From the NCBI GenBank assembly GCA_009780025.1, contig WRAV01000006.1, forward strand, positions 1 to 64,000: a stretch of 64,000 bases of DNA, read 5' to 3'. The notes under the pieces are model-generated. The model had not been told where the DNA came from. It ran no database searches and was given only the letters and a program-made list of their open reading frames with translations. Each line of letters starts with the position of its first letter. Position 1 is the first letter of the stretch. Both the position numbers and the translations under genes were made by a program. Positions 8,238 to 17,197 of the stretch are shown piece after piece. Source of the DNA: Oscillospiraceae bacterium. Lineage in GTDB: Bacteria; Bacillota; Clostridia; Oscillospirales; Ruminococcaceae.

Positions 8238-9413
8238 TCACAACGTCTTTGTAAATTTCGCCAGGCGCTCAACTGCTTCTTTGATGTTATCCATCGAGTT
8301 CGCGTAAGAGAGCCGGATATATCCTTCCCCGAACGCGCCAAACGCGGTTCCCCACGCGGCGGCCACACCGGCCTCGTCCAGCAGCCGCTCGGCAAACGTT
8401 TTGTCGGGAATCCCAAAGCTGGATATGTCGGGGAAAACGTAGAATGCGCCTTGAGGCATACAGCATTTCACGCCATCAATAGAATTCAGCGCACTCACCA
8501 GATAATTGCGCCGCTCAATGAAAGCCGCCCGCATCTCATCCACCGCGTCCTGGGGGCCGTTAAGAGCCTCTATAGCCGCCATCTGGCTGAATGATGCTGT
8601 ACAGGAATTGGAGTTGATCATCAGCATTTCCATCTGCTTTGCAAGCTCAGGGTGCAAAATCCCAAAGCCCAGACGCCAGCCGGTCATGGCATAGGTTTTC
8701 GAGAAGCCGTCCAGAATAATCGTCCTGTCCTTAAACTCAGGCAGAGAGGCGATTGAGAACACCTCGCCCTCAAAAATCAGACGGTCGTAGATTTCGTCAG
8801 AGAGGATGAAAATATCCGGGCGACCTTTGAGGACTTCGGCTATCGCCAGAATGTCTTCGCGGGTAAACACTCCGCCCGTGGGATTTGACGGGCTGTTGAT
8901 TAGCACCATTTTAGTCTTAGGCGTAATCAGTTTTTTGAACTCTTCTAGGTTCAGCCTGAAATCGTTCTCTGCCGACAAGCGCAGCGGAACAGGAACGCCA
9001 CCAGCATACCTAATGCAGGATTCATAGATTGGGAAAGACGGGTTGGGGTAAACGACCTCATCGCCCGGATTAATCAGCATCTGCATGGTGTAGAACATAA
9101 CCGGCTTACCGCCGGGCACTATCACGACCTCTTCTTTGGAGGTCTTAATGCCTTTATGCCGCGCAGCGTATTCAGCTATTGCTTGCCTTGCCTCGGGAAA
9201 GCCGGGCGCAGGAGAATACCCTGTGTAACCATTGTTCATGGCGTGGCAGGCCGCGTCAATGATATTTTGCGGAGTCTTAAAGTCAGGCTGGCCGATTTCC
9301 ATGTGTACGACACTACGGCCCTGTGCTTCTAGAGCCCTAGCTTTTGCAAGGATAGCAAACGCTGACTCGGTATGAAGTAGGTTCATTCTTTCCGCTATTG
9401 CTTTTTCAAACAT
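8238..9413 (-). CDS. PLP-dependent class I/II aminotransferase
   Basis: The fold-type I aminotransferase landmarks are in order: MEIGQPDFKTP near the N-terminus, GYTGYSPAPGFPE, PGGKPVMFYTM, the NSPSNPTGG motif, SDEIYDRL, the PLP-lysine motif SKTYAMTGWRLGF, and the C-terminal arginine phrase YIRLSYANS. Length (391 aa) is normal. It would transfer an amino group between an amino acid and a 2-oxoacid in the cytosol; the substrate cannot be read from sequence. ATG 9413 lies 10 bases after AGGAGG; GTG 9419 is the alternative. It is the last gene of a five-gene minus-strand run with the TRAP transporter, suggesting use of an imported acid. Confidence 0.85.
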   Translation of the reverse strand: MFEKAIAERMNLLHTESAFAILAKARALEAQGRSVVHMEIGQPDFKTPQNIIDAACHAMNNGYTGYSPAPGFPEARQAIAEYAARHKGIKTSKEEVVIVPGGKPVMFYTMQMLINPGDEVVYPNPSFPIYESCIRYAGGVPVPLRLSAENDFRLNLEEFKKLITPKTKMVLINSPSNPTGGVFTREDILAIAEVLKGRPDIFILSDEIYDRLIFEGEVFSIASLPEFKDRTIILDGFSKTYAMTGWRLGFGILHPELAKQMEMLMINSNSCTASFSQMAAIEALNGPQDAVDEMRAAFIERRNYLVSALNSIDGVKCCMPQGAFYVFPDISSFGIPDKTFAERLLDEAGVAAAWGTAFGAFGEGYIRLSYANSMDNIKEAVERLAKFTKTL

Positions 9414-9433
9414 TGTCACTGTACCTCCTCGTA

Positions 9434-10342
9434 TTAATTATAATCTTCAAGCAAGGCCCACGCGCGCTTAAGCGTGCGCTTTGTGTTTGCCATAATTATA
9501 CCCGCATCCTGCTCCGGTCGCGGAGCAACCTCCATAGAGAAAACCAGCGGGTTCTCGGCTCTGAAAAAGCCCTCATCCTTGAGCACCCGCAAAAAATCCA
9601 AAAGCTCGTCTGTGTCATTTGCGCTATTGGGATACCCAAAGCATGGGTGGACATCGCCGTATCCATCGCACCCCTCTTTGATCACCGCGTTACCAAAATG
9701 AAGATGGGTAATGTATGGCCTAAGCATTTGAATTACAAACCGGCTGTTCTCGTAAGTAGTGGGGAAATGAGAAAGATCCACGCAAATCCCAAAATTGCTG
9801 TGGGTGGTGCGCATATCCGCAGCAATTTTGGCGGCAAGAGGGGCCGGCCCTATAAGCACCGCTTTGTCCATGTCAAAGTCAAAGACTTCAAGCTCCACCG
9901 TTATGTCTTTAGTTTTTGCGTAATCACAGACGTTGCGGGTAGTTTTTAAGAGTTGGGCATAGGCCTGGTCTTTTGTAGCTTCCTCCCATTTGCCTGCCAA
10001 AAAAGTTATCTCTTTGGCGCCAAGGTATTCCGCCTCGTCCACCGACTCCATTAGGGTCTTTTCAGCTTTTTGCCGCTCTGCTTCATCAATGTGGTTGGGG
10101 TTGAGCTTGGGTCCTAATATCCGGGTGTGCACGCCGTAGCATACTTTCATATGGCTGTCGGCCAAGATTTGTTTTGCGCTCTCGCGCGTTTTATCGTCCT
10201 TGATTTGGCCTATCTCTATAGCGTCAAAAAAGTCGTCACAGGCAAGGTTTTTCAGCGACTCCAGCAGTTCATACCTCGCCGGAGGGTGAATCATCCACTG
10301 AACTACACCCACCTTAAAATACTTATGAATCGAATCTTTCAT
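9434..10342 (-). CDS. Sugar phosphate isomerase/epimerase-like TIM-barrel protein
   Basis: A xylose-isomerase-like (AP-endonuclease 2 family) barrel. The expected metal ligands appear in order: Glu in VELEVFDF, the Asp/His pair in GICVDLSHFP, His in ITHLHFGNA and Glu in FSMEVAP. No signal peptide is present, and length (about 302 aa) is typical. Members interconvert ketoses or inositol-type intermediates; the substrate here is unknown. It lies between dctM and the aminotransferase gene, 20 bp from the latter. ATG 10342 is chosen; GTG 10351 is possible. Confidence 0.75.
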   Translation of the reverse strand: MKDSIHKYFKVGVVQWMIHPPARYELLESLKNLACDDFFDAIEIGQIKDDKTRESAKQILADSHMKVCYGVHTRILGPKLNPNHIDEAERQKAEKTLMESVDEAEYLGAKEITFLAGKWEEATKDQAYAQLLKTTRNVCDYAKTKDITVELEVFDFDMDKAVLIGPAPLAAKIAADMRTTHSNFGICVDLSHFPTTYENSRFVIQMLRPYITHLHFGNAVIKEGCDGYGDVHPCFGYPNSANDTDELLDFLRVLKDEGFFRAENPLVFSMEVAPRPEQDAGIIMANTKRTLKRAWALLEDYN

Positions 10343-10409
10343 TGCCTTCACACCTTTCGATTGAGCGTGTCTATAACTACAAAGTAGCCGCTACGCCCTC
10401 TACACAAGC

Positions 10410-10450
10410 AAAGCCGACTTATAGAGTGCATACACCCGAAAGTCGGCTTT
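10410..10450. terminator. Hairpin between dctM and the isomerase gene
   Basis: An 11-bp perfect stem (aaagccgactt / aagtcggcttt) with a 19-base loop and no U-run on the minus strand. It may dampen read-through or protect the transporter mRNA rather than terminate fully. Confidence 0.45.
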
Positions 10451-10472
10451 CTAGCCGCTTTAGAACAAGTAT

Positions 10473-11747
10473 TTAACCAAAGAATACCCCCGGCAGCCAT
10501 AAGACGGTTTGGGGCACAAATGCTACTATCATCAGTATAACTATGAGCATTATCACGAATGGGAAAGCTGCCTTTAGCGACGGCCACAAGGGTACGTTGC
10601 CGATTTGGGCCGCGGTGGCAATGCATAGGCCGAACGGAGGCGTTATCAGGCCGATAAATAGGTTAATACAGGCCATAACGGCAAAGTGTATCGGGTCCAT
10701 GCCGGCGGCGATCGCCACTGGCATCAAGAACGGGAATGTAATCATAATTGCAGCCATGGCATCCATAAACAAGCCAATGCACAGCAAAAACAGGTTTAGT
10801 ATGAGTATAATTACTATTGGGTTTTCGCTAACCCCCAGAATAAGCCTGGCGATAGTTTGGGGGACTTGCTCCATGATGAGTATTGATCCGAATACATTAG
10901 CTATACCCATCAGCATCAGTACAGTGGCAGCAGTGCGCATAGTTTTCGAGATATTTCGGTATATGTCTATGAGTTTAAGCTCACGATAGATTAATGCCCC
11001 GGCGATGAGAGCGTACAGTACGGTGACAACCGCAGCCTCGGTGGGAGTGAAGAACCCGCCCATAACGCCGATAATCAATACAACAGGGGCAAGCAGTGCC
11101 CATATTGCCTCTCTGGTGGTTGCTAGGATCTCACGGAAAGTGTAGCGCCGATGCCTTGGATAGTTGCGCTTTACGGCTATGACATACACAAGACCTAAAA
11201 AGGAGAAGCCTATTATCAGACCGGGTATGATGCCGCCCGCAAACATCCTGCCTATACTGATACCAACCGCGGTACCTGCGATAACCATAGGCACACTTGG
11301 CGGCATGGTTGGGGCTATAATCGCGGTACTGGCTGTGAGCGCTACTGCGTACTCTTCTTCATAGCCTTCTCGTTTCATCGCGGGTATAAGTATGGTGCCA
11401 AGGTTACAAACATCGGCTACCGCCGTGCCTGTTATGCCCGCGAAAACCTTTGATGTCAGCACATTTACAAGCGAGAGGCTCCCGCGTATTTGCCCTACCA
11501 AAGAGTTGCAGAAAGCAAACAGCCGTCTGGCGATGCCGCCTGAGTTGAAAAGCGAACCCGCCACGATGAACGCAGGTATCGACAACAGCGGGAACGAGTC
11601 CATACCGGCGTACATTCTCTGCCCCAGCAGCGCAAGCGGAATGTCGGAAACCAAAAGATAAAACATGCTGGCCAGGCCCAAAGAGAAAGCGATAGGTACT
11701 CCCAAGGCCATCATTAAAAAGAATACCCCAAACATTGCACCTATCAT
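10473..11747 (-). CDS. dctM: TRAP transporter large permease subunit DctM
   Basis: This 424-residue protein has about 12 hydrophobic helices. DctM landmarks include an N-terminal MIGAMFGVFFLMMALGVPIA, the phrase SLFNSGGIARRLF, and GTAVADVCNLGTILIPAM. It forms the sodium-driven channel subunit with DctQ and takes the ligand from the DctP binding protein. It overlaps dctQ by 4 bases (ATGA), the usual coupling. Downstream are the isomerase and aminotransferase genes. Confidence 0.93.
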   Translation of the reverse strand: MIGAMFGVFFLMMALGVPIAFSLGLASMFYLLVSDIPLALLGQRMYAGMDSFPLLSIPAFIVAGSLFNSGGIARRLFAFCNSLVGQIRGSLSLVNVLTSKVFAGITGTAVADVCNLGTILIPAMKREGYEEEYAVALTASTAIIAPTMPPSVPMVIAGTAVGISIGRMFAGGIIPGLIIGFSFLGLVYVIAVKRNYPRHRRYTFREILATTREAIWALLAPVVLIIGVMGGFFTPTEAAVVTVLYALIAGALIYRELKLIDIYRNISKTMRTAATVLMLMGIANVFGSILIMEQVPQTIARLILGVSENPIVIILILNLFLLCIGLFMDAMAAIMITFPFLMPVAIAAGMDPIHFAVMACINLFIGLITPPFGLCIATAAQIGNVPLWPSLKAAFPFVIMLIVILMIVAFVPQTVLWLPGVFFG

Positions 11748-12367
11748 GCGTTATTCCCCCCATCTGAGCCGGAACTTGAAGCTAATTTCTGTCTTTTGAG
11801 CTCTTCGGCCAGCGCCGCATTTTCCTGGGATTGCTTTTCGGCCGCTTCTCTCTCGCGCTGTATTACGCGCTCGGGGTTTCTAAAGTCGCCAAACAAAAAG
11901 ATAGCTCTGCCAACGGCCGCTACTGTTGACATGACAGCTAACATCGGCATGGTGATTAGGAAAATAACCATGGGAATCTGCATAGCGAAAGACAGACGCT
12001 GCCCGCCCAAAGCGATGAGCGGCCAACTTGCGAAAATCAGCCCAACGAAGAATACCACGACAAACAAGCTTGCGAGTGCCTCGAAAAACAATCGCACCCT
12101 CAAGGGGACAAGCATAAATATTATGTCAACCCTCGCGAACATACCATACTTAACCGCTATGGGCGCGCCAAAGCCGATAATGTAGAAATAGAACAACATG
12201 GTGAGCTCTTCCGTCCAGATTACAATCAAATCGGGGATGAATCTGGCGGTTATTTGAAGCAGCACTGTAAAAAACAATCCCATAAAAGCCAGGAACAGCA
12301 CAGCGTCAAATATCTTCTCGGTTATGTCCGACACCTTCCTCAAAAGGTACGACCTCCTTTTCCTCAA
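11744..12367 (-). CDS. dctQ: TRAP transporter small permease subunit DctQ
   Basis: Four hydrophobic helices are visible, with the typical DctQ opening (ITEKIFDAVLFLAFMGLF) and the EELTMLFYFYIIGFGAPIA stretch of helix 2. A charged Glu/Lys-rich C-terminal tail of about 45 residues is longer than usual. Small TRAP subunits scaffold DctM. The start lies next to an AAAAGGAGG site. It is separated from dctP by 120 bp holding a hairpin, which could set the ratio of binding protein to permease. Confidence 0.92.
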   Translation of the reverse strand: MRKRRSYLLRKVSDITEKIFDAVLFLAFMGLFFTVLLQITARFIPDLIVIWTEELTMLFYFYIIGFGAPIAVKYGMFARVDIIFMLVPLRVRLFFEALASLFVVVFFVGLIFASWPLIALGGQRLSFAMQIPMVIFLITMPMLAVMSTVAAVGRAIFLFGDFRNPERVIQREREAAEKQSQENAALAEELKRQKLASSSGSDGGNNA

Positions 12368-12400
12368 ACAAGAGGAACAGAATCTGGGTTCAATCCGAAC

Positions 12401-12446
12401 CCGCCCGCGACAGTGATTAGGTTAAGTCCTAATCTGCCGCGAGCGG
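12401..12446. promoter_or_regulatory. Intercistronic hairpin between dctP and dctQ
   Basis: The stem is built from gattagg/cctaatc, cgcg/cgcg and ccgc/gcgg arms with small internal loops, without a U-run. Its placement just after the binding-protein gene is where other binding-protein operons carry stabilising or attenuating hairpins. Confidence 0.5.
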
Positions 12447-12487
12447 AGTCTTGGTTAATTTGCAGAAACGTTAGCGGACACTACAAT

Positions 12488-13534
12488 TTAGAGGCCATAA
12501 GCCTGGATTTCCAGGAAAAGCTCCCAAACTTCGTCGCTGAAGAATTCTTGCATCGCGGGAATCATAGCTTCTCTAAATGCGTCCCTGTCCACATCTTCGT
12601 TAACAATCATGCCAGTGTCGACAATGCGTTGTGTAAAGTCTATTCTGCTGTCCAGATATGCCTGGTATGCAAATGCTTGTGCGCTGGCTGCTGCATCCAA
12701 AACTACTTGTTGCAGTTCGGCATCCAGAGCATCGAAAGCAGTCACGCTGCACAGGAAGAGCTTAACTCCAACGGTGTGCTCGGTCAGATTGACGTGGCTT
12801 TGCACCTCGAACAAGCTGCCGGTGTAGATCATGTCAAACGGGTTTTCCTGCATGTCGATAACGCCTTGGCTGAGTGCCATGAAGACTTCGGCAAAAGGCA
12901 TTGACGCGGGGCTGGCACCTGCGCCTGCCCAAGCTGCGGTCAGAACCGGACTGGGCATAACACGCATGTTTATGCCTTGGATGTCGTCGGGATGGTTTAC
13001 AGCAAAGTTACTTGTCAGGTTTCTGGGCATGCGGGGGATGTAGTAAAGCATCTGGAAACCGGCGTCGTATAAATCATCAAAGATGCGAGCGCCTATCGGG
13101 CCATCCAGAATTGCTTGAAGGTGAGGTGTGTCGCGGAAAGTCCAAGGTGCGTCCAGCAGAGCGGCTGCGGGCGCGAACACTTCCAGCGTACCTGCGGAGG
13201 CGTTCATTTCGGCTGTGCCCAAAAGCATACCGTGCAGAACGTCAATCTCTGTACCCAGCGCACTGGCGGGGAAAACTTGAACTTCCATCCTGCCGCCGCT
13301 CAGTTCATATACTTGCTCGGCGAAGTGGATCGCAGAAATGTGCCAAGGGTGGTCTTCCTGTACAATATGGCCGAATCTCCAGAGTACACTTTCACCAGTG
13401 GAAGCGGCTGGCTCAGCCTGTGCATTTCCACCAGCAGCCGGAGCTGCGGGTGCCGGAGCGGCTGGCGAACCACAGCCTGCAAGCAGAGCTAGGGTCAGCA
13501 CAACGCAAACTAGCAGTAACAACGATCTTCTCAT
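12488..13534 (-). CDS. dctP: TRAP transporter solute-binding lipoprotein DctP
   Basis: A lipoprotein signal (LALLAGCGS) is followed by an Ala/Pro linker and a DctP-family fold. The conserved ligand-arginine region reads GINMRVMPSP, followed by ALSQGVIDMQENPF. In known members that arginine binds the carboxylate of the ligand, so an organic acid or acidic sugar is expected. Length (348 aa) is normal. It is first in a run dctP-dctQ-dctM-isomerase-aminotransferase. The divergent LarA-family gene hints that the ligand could be a 2-hydroxyacid. Confidence 0.93.
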   Translation of the reverse strand: MRRSLLLLVCVVLTLALLAGCGSPAAPAPAAPAAGGNAQAEPAASTGESVLWRFGHIVQEDHPWHISAIHFAEQVYELSGGRMEVQVFPASALGTEIDVLHGMLLGTAEMNASAGTLEVFAPAAALLDAPWTFRDTPHLQAILDGPIGARIFDDLYDAGFQMLYYIPRMPRNLTSNFAVNHPDDIQGINMRVMPSPVLTAAWAGAGASPASMPFAEVFMALSQGVIDMQENPFDMIYTGSLFEVQSHVNLTEHTVGVKLFLCSVTAFDALDAELQQVVLDAAASAQAFAYQAYLDSRIDFTQRIVDTGMIVNEDVDRDAFREAMIPAMQEFFSDEVWELFLEIQAYGL

Positions 13535-13719
13535 GATTTTTCCTCCTAAAGTACGTTAAGTAAATTTTTTTATATCGCACACTGACCCGGACTTCCGAAT
13601 CAGGTATGATACGGGATTTTTTTGGCCGATTGGCCGGTGCGCTACCTACTTGCAGCTAGTCACACAAGCTAATTATTTAGCTGAACATATCTCGATTTGT
13701 ACCAATAGGCACATTTATC

Positions 13720-13748
13720 ATTGTTGCATAAAAATGTCTGTTTGTCAA
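13720..13748 (-). promoter_or_regulatory. Candidate promoter for the dctP operon
   Basis: On the minus strand: TTGACA, 17-bp spacer, AACAAT with an extended TGC just before it. It lies about 190 bp upstream of the dctP start. Confidence 0.45.
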
Positions 13749-13804
13749 TGCTTTATATGTGCATCCCAAATGCTGGCAAAATAACTTAACCCATACGAAA
13801 AGTA

Positions 13805-13833
13805 TTGATTTTTGCATTTCGATTATGTATTAT
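13805..13833 (+). promoter_or_regulatory. Candidate promoter for the larA pair
   Basis: TTGATT, 17-bp spacer, TATTAT, about 50 bp before the 214-aa gene that precedes the LarA-family gene. Confidence 0.5.
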
Positions 13834-13885
13834 TAAACCCTGTATAGATACCAAAGGTTAAATGAAAGGCGGGTCTGGTTAAGCC

Positions 13886-14530
13886 ATGAGTGAATCCGAA
13901 AGTGAAACCCTAGGCCATGAGCTGACAGAAGAACTTTATCAAGACGGAAAGACGCGCAACCCGCAGCGCATAGTGGAAAGACTTGTAGCCGCGTTTCCAG
14001 GGAATATGGGGTATTCGGTTTCCGCTAACTTTAGCCCATACCTTAAAGATGAGATCATCACCAAGAGCCAGGCCGAGGCCTACGACGAGATTATGCTTTA
14101 TCTTGATAGCTTCAAGATAAAGGTACCACTTCTCTTGAGTGTTTTGGATTGGTACTTGTCGTCTTTGTCTCCCAAAGAAAATAAAATGAAAAGCCGAGAA
14201 AATCTAACTACCGAATGGCTGTTAAACGCCTCAGACGAGCAGCTCGAGCTATACAAAAAAGCCTTGCTCAAGCGGGCAAAGGCCCAACAGGGGAATCGTG
14301 GAAGGCGCAATCCCATTGAACGGGCGAACGTCGAGCTTAAAAACCGCATGGAGGCCGCCGGGTATTATAGCCAGATGTTGCCTCTGCTAAAGCAGCTAAG
14401 CCCCACTTACGCGGACCACATGAGACGATTGGAAGAATTAAATGACAAGATTTGCAGCGAGCTTAAGTTGCGATACGATGACGACGGCTATCTCATCGTT
14501 GGGGCTTTGGAATCGGGCGACACCCCTTAG
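13886..14530 (+). CDS. Uncharacterised soluble helical protein upstream of larA
   Basis: A 214-aa protein without signal or membrane span, mostly helical and highly charged. No family is recognised. A basic stretch (KKALLKRAKAQQGNRGRR) lies near residues 122-139. A GGCGGG sequence is 12 bases before the ATG, so initiation may be weak. It lies 37 bp upstream of the LarA-family gene on the same strand and is probably co-transcribed. A DNA- or RNA-binding regulator would fit the basic patch, but there is no visible helix-turn-helix to support it. Confidence 0.6.
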   Translation: MSESESETLGHELTEELYQDGKTRNPQRIVERLVAAFPGNMGYSVSANFSPYLKDEIITKSQAEAYDEIMLYLDSFKIKVPLLLSVLDWYLSSLSPKENKMKSRENLTTEWLLNASDEQLELYKKALLKRAKAQQGNRGRRNPIERANVELKNRMEAAGYYSQMLPLLKQLSPTYADHMRRLEELNDKICSELKLRYDDDGYLIVGALESGDTP

Positions 14531-14567
14531 CTACTTATGAACCCGCACAAGAAATGGAGGCTATATA

Positions 14568-15848
14568 ATGAGCGGCACCTTTTTACTGCCCTACGATAGG
14601 GGTACTATTGAGCTTAATATTCCGGAGCAGAACAAAGTCCAGGTCATCCAAAGCAAGGAGTGGCCTTCCGACGTGGACGTTGCGCGCCTTCTTCGGGACG
14701 CGCTGGAAAACCCCATCGGCGCTCCGACTCTGCGCAGCCTTAGCGAGAACGCGAAAAAAATCACCATCATCACAAACGACAACACCCGCCCCATGCCCAG
14801 TGCAATAACCATTCCGGCGATCATAAATAGCCTCTACCATCCGGAAACGCACTACGATATCACCATACTTATCGCCACCGGCCTCCACCGAGAGATGACG
14901 CGCGACGAGATGATTGAGCAGTACGGCGAGGAAGTTTGTAGAAAGTACCGGGTGGTAAACCACGTGGCTACCGACTCTTCCAGCTTGTGCAGCTTCGGGA
15001 AGTTGCGCTCGGGTGAAGAGCTGTTTCTAAATCAGATCGTTGCGCAGAGCGATCTTCTTATCACCGAAGGGTATATCGAACCGCACTTCTTCGCAGGTTT
15101 TTCCGGTGGGCGCAAGAGCCTTTATCCGGGTGTGGCGAGCGCGGCAAACATTCTCTCAAACCACCGGCCCGAGAACATCGCAAACCAGTGTGCTCGCCAG
15201 GCCAACCTTGACGGAAACCCGGTTCATGAGATATGTTCCGAGGCCGTCCAGCTTGCCGGCCTTAAATTTATATTGAATGTCGCGCTCAACCAAGATAAGC
15301 AGATTATAGCGGCCTTTGCGGGGCATCCGGTCGAAGCTCATCTAGTGGGCTGCAAATTTGTGGAAGAGCACATGTCAGCAGACATCCACAAGACCGATAT
15401 CGCCATAACCTCTAACAACGGCTACCCCCTGGACCGCAACCTGTACCAGGTTGTTAAGGGGATTGACACCGCCGCAAAGGCGGCACGGGATGGCGGCGTT
15501 GTCATTGTCGCGGCCGGGTGTGTTGACAAGGTGGAGCACGTGCACTTTCAAAACCTTCTCCAGTCTTGCTCCACACCGGAGGAGCTGCGCGAGAAGATGT
15601 CGCAGGGGCCGAGTGAAACAGACAAGTGGCAGGTTCAGGTGCTCGCGAAGACACTGGTCACACATACAGTTATTCTGGTCAGCGACGGCATCGGGCCGGA
15701 GCTTGCGAACAGCATGTTCCTAAAACACGCGTACACGATGGACGAAGCCCTGGAAACAGCGTTCGCGATAACCGGGCGCGACGCCTCCATAAGCGTAATG
15801 CCGGAAGGACCCGTGGTCATACCACGCGTTAGAGAGGGTTCGTATTAA
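14568..15848 (+). CDS. larA: LarA-family nickel-pincer 2-hydroxyacid racemase
   Basis: A 426-aa member of the lactate racemase (DUF2088) family. The key residues of Lactobacillus LarA appear in order: the arginine of NDNTRP (near 74), histidine of ATGLHR, histidine of EPHFFAGFSGGRKSLYPG with the cofactor-linked lysine in GGRKS, and histidine of NHRPENI. LarA needs a nickel pincer nucleotide cofactor made by LarB, LarC and LarE, none of which is in the window. Family members racemise or epimerise various 2-hydroxyacids. A good ATGGAGG site lies before the ATG. The divergent TRAP operon suggests an imported hydroxyacid as substrate; its identity is not readable. Confidence 0.88.
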   Translation: MSGTFLLPYDRGTIELNIPEQNKVQVIQSKEWPSDVDVARLLRDALENPIGAPTLRSLSENAKKITIITNDNTRPMPSAITIPAIINSLYHPETHYDITILIATGLHREMTRDEMIEQYGEEVCRKYRVVNHVATDSSSLCSFGKLRSGEELFLNQIVAQSDLLITEGYIEPHFFAGFSGGRKSLYPGVASAANILSNHRPENIANQCARQANLDGNPVHEICSEAVQLAGLKFILNVALNQDKQIIAAFAGHPVEAHLVGCKFVEEHMSADIHKTDIAITSNNGYPLDRNLYQVVKGIDTAAKAARDGGVVIVAAGCVDKVEHVHFQNLLQSCSTPEELREKMSQGPSETDKWQVQVLAKTLVTHTVILVSDGIGPELANSMFLKHAYTMDEALETAFAITGRDASISVMPEGPVVIPRVREGSY

Positions 15849-16036
15849 AGAGGGGTTCATTTCACAGAGACAAAATTCAGGGCTGTTGCAAACCGTTTTA
15901 GGTGGTAGCGATGGCCCCCTTTTCTTATTCCGCACAGGTTGTACTTTTGTGTTTTTTTGAAGTGCAATATTTTAAAAAACACCAACGCATTATATGTTTG
16001 TAAGCTGCCGACTGGTCACACGAAAGGAGCAGCGAC

Positions 16037-17173
16037 ATGACACTTGAAGAACTGCGTCAACGCAGAAGCGACTTGGGCGAGCGCCGGAGCGCAACGTTAG
16101 ATAACATGCGCACTATCGCCGAAGAATCGAACCGAGTAGCTGATGTCGCCCATAACGCGAAACAGATACTTGACAACCTTGACACTGAATTTGAGTCTAA
16201 AACCAAGCTGAACAAGGTCGATGTTTCCTTCCTCTTTTTCGCTACGGCGTTGCAGTGTGTGCGGCAGTACTTGCTCACTAGCTTTAACGAGCGACTTGAT
16301 GATAAGGCAGCTGCAGAAAAAGCAAATGGTGGTGGGACAAAAGAAACAAGCGATCGTTCCCACCGTTGGTACAGACCAACATTAGAAGAAATTTGCACAA
16401 ATCCGGTTCCATATGACGCAACCATGGGAAGCCCTGATTTTGATTTAGGCCTTGGTGGAACGGGTAAAAGGTTTAAGGCGCTTGGGCACGACCCGTTGCT
16501 GGGATATATTTTTGGCACTGCTAATATAGTTACCAGCACGGTAACCACGTGGGACCTTCAATCATTTCATGTCAAGACAGGTCAAACATCGAAGGGGCAT
16601 GCCAGAGACAAGGTTACCAATAGAGCCGACACCTCAAAAGTGTTCGCTTACACAAAGGACAGACTACTTGATGAAGGCATTGAGGGCAAAACATGTGTAG
16701 GAACGGCACTGTTAAAGCAATGGGCACACATAAAGTCTGATATGTATTCTATAACGGGGTTGCCTATTCCAACAATAAGCACAATCTCGCCGGACTTTGG
16801 TAGGGAGTTGGCAAAATATGGCATAGACATGGGGAATCTTGCAACCGTTGGCAAGCAAGCTGCGGGCGCAATATTGATAAATATAATAATCGCGATGATA
16901 CACTACGTGTTTTACGATGAAAGCCAATACTCCAACAGAAGGCAATACGAAGTGAAGACGAGAAAAATATTAAGCTACTCAAACGCAATTGCCTCGGCTA
17001 GTAATATTGTTTATGTCGCAATTAGCGAAGATTTCAAAAAATTTGACATAGGCGGTATGATTGTGACTATATGGCGCTTAATATCGGATTCTAATTTTAT
17101 AGCTAACGTCAAAGAAGAATTTGTCTTTGGCAGCTTCGACAAAATAATTCAAGGCGAAGAATATAGCTTCTAA
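16037..17173 (+). CDS. Uncharacterised 378-aa protein, first gene of a three-gene cassette
   Basis: No family is recognised with confidence. The first 50 residues look like a coiled coil. Residues about 115-180 carry a striking block (DFDLGLGGTGKRFKALGHD, then PLLGYIFGTANIVTS and LQSFHVKTG) that looks conserved rather than random. A further Gly/Ala hydrophobic stretch near 270-295 (QAAGAILINIIIAMIHYVFY) could enter a membrane. A GAAAGGAG site precedes the ATG. It is followed after 24 bp and 15 bp by two small paralogous genes and then a terminator, so the three form a self-contained operon. Codon use is more AT-rich than the LarA and macroglobulin neighbours, suggesting horizontal transfer. 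Confidence 0.75.
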   Translation: MTLEELRQRRSDLGERRSATLDNMRTIAEESNRVADVAHNAKQILDNLDTEFESKTKLNKVDVSFLFFATALQCVRQYLLTSFNERLDDKAAAEKANGGGTKETSDRSHRWYRPTLEEICTNPVPYDATMGSPDFDLGLGGTGKRFKALGHDPLLGYIFGTANIVTSTVTTWDLQSFHVKTGQTSKGHARDKVTNRADTSKVFAYTKDRLLDEGIEGKTCVGTALLKQWAHIKSDMYSITGLPIPTISTISPDFGRELAKYGIDMGNLATVGKQAAGAILINIIIAMIHYVFYDESQYSNRRQYEVKTRKILSYSNAIASASNIVYVAISEDFKKFDIGGMIVTIWRLISDSNFIANVKEEFVFGSFDKIIQGEEYSF

Positions 17174-17197
17174 AAAATAGTGGGAGGTCTTTAGATT

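Larger units (their letters stand above)
13535..13885. other. Divergent promoter region between dctP and the 214-aa gene
   Basis: The region holds two back-to-back promoter candidates (minus 13720-13748, plus 13805-13833) and a short GC hairpin (ggccgattggcc) near 13624. No gene is visible. A shared regulator site is plausible but I cannot define one. Confidence 0.5.

Noticed and set aside
9398-9949. 183-aa plus-strand frame
   Set aside because: It is a shadow of the isomerase-like gene and has no ribosome site.
12254-12904. 216-aa plus-strand frame across dctQ and dctP
   Set aside because: It crosses two well-supported genes and their hairpin.
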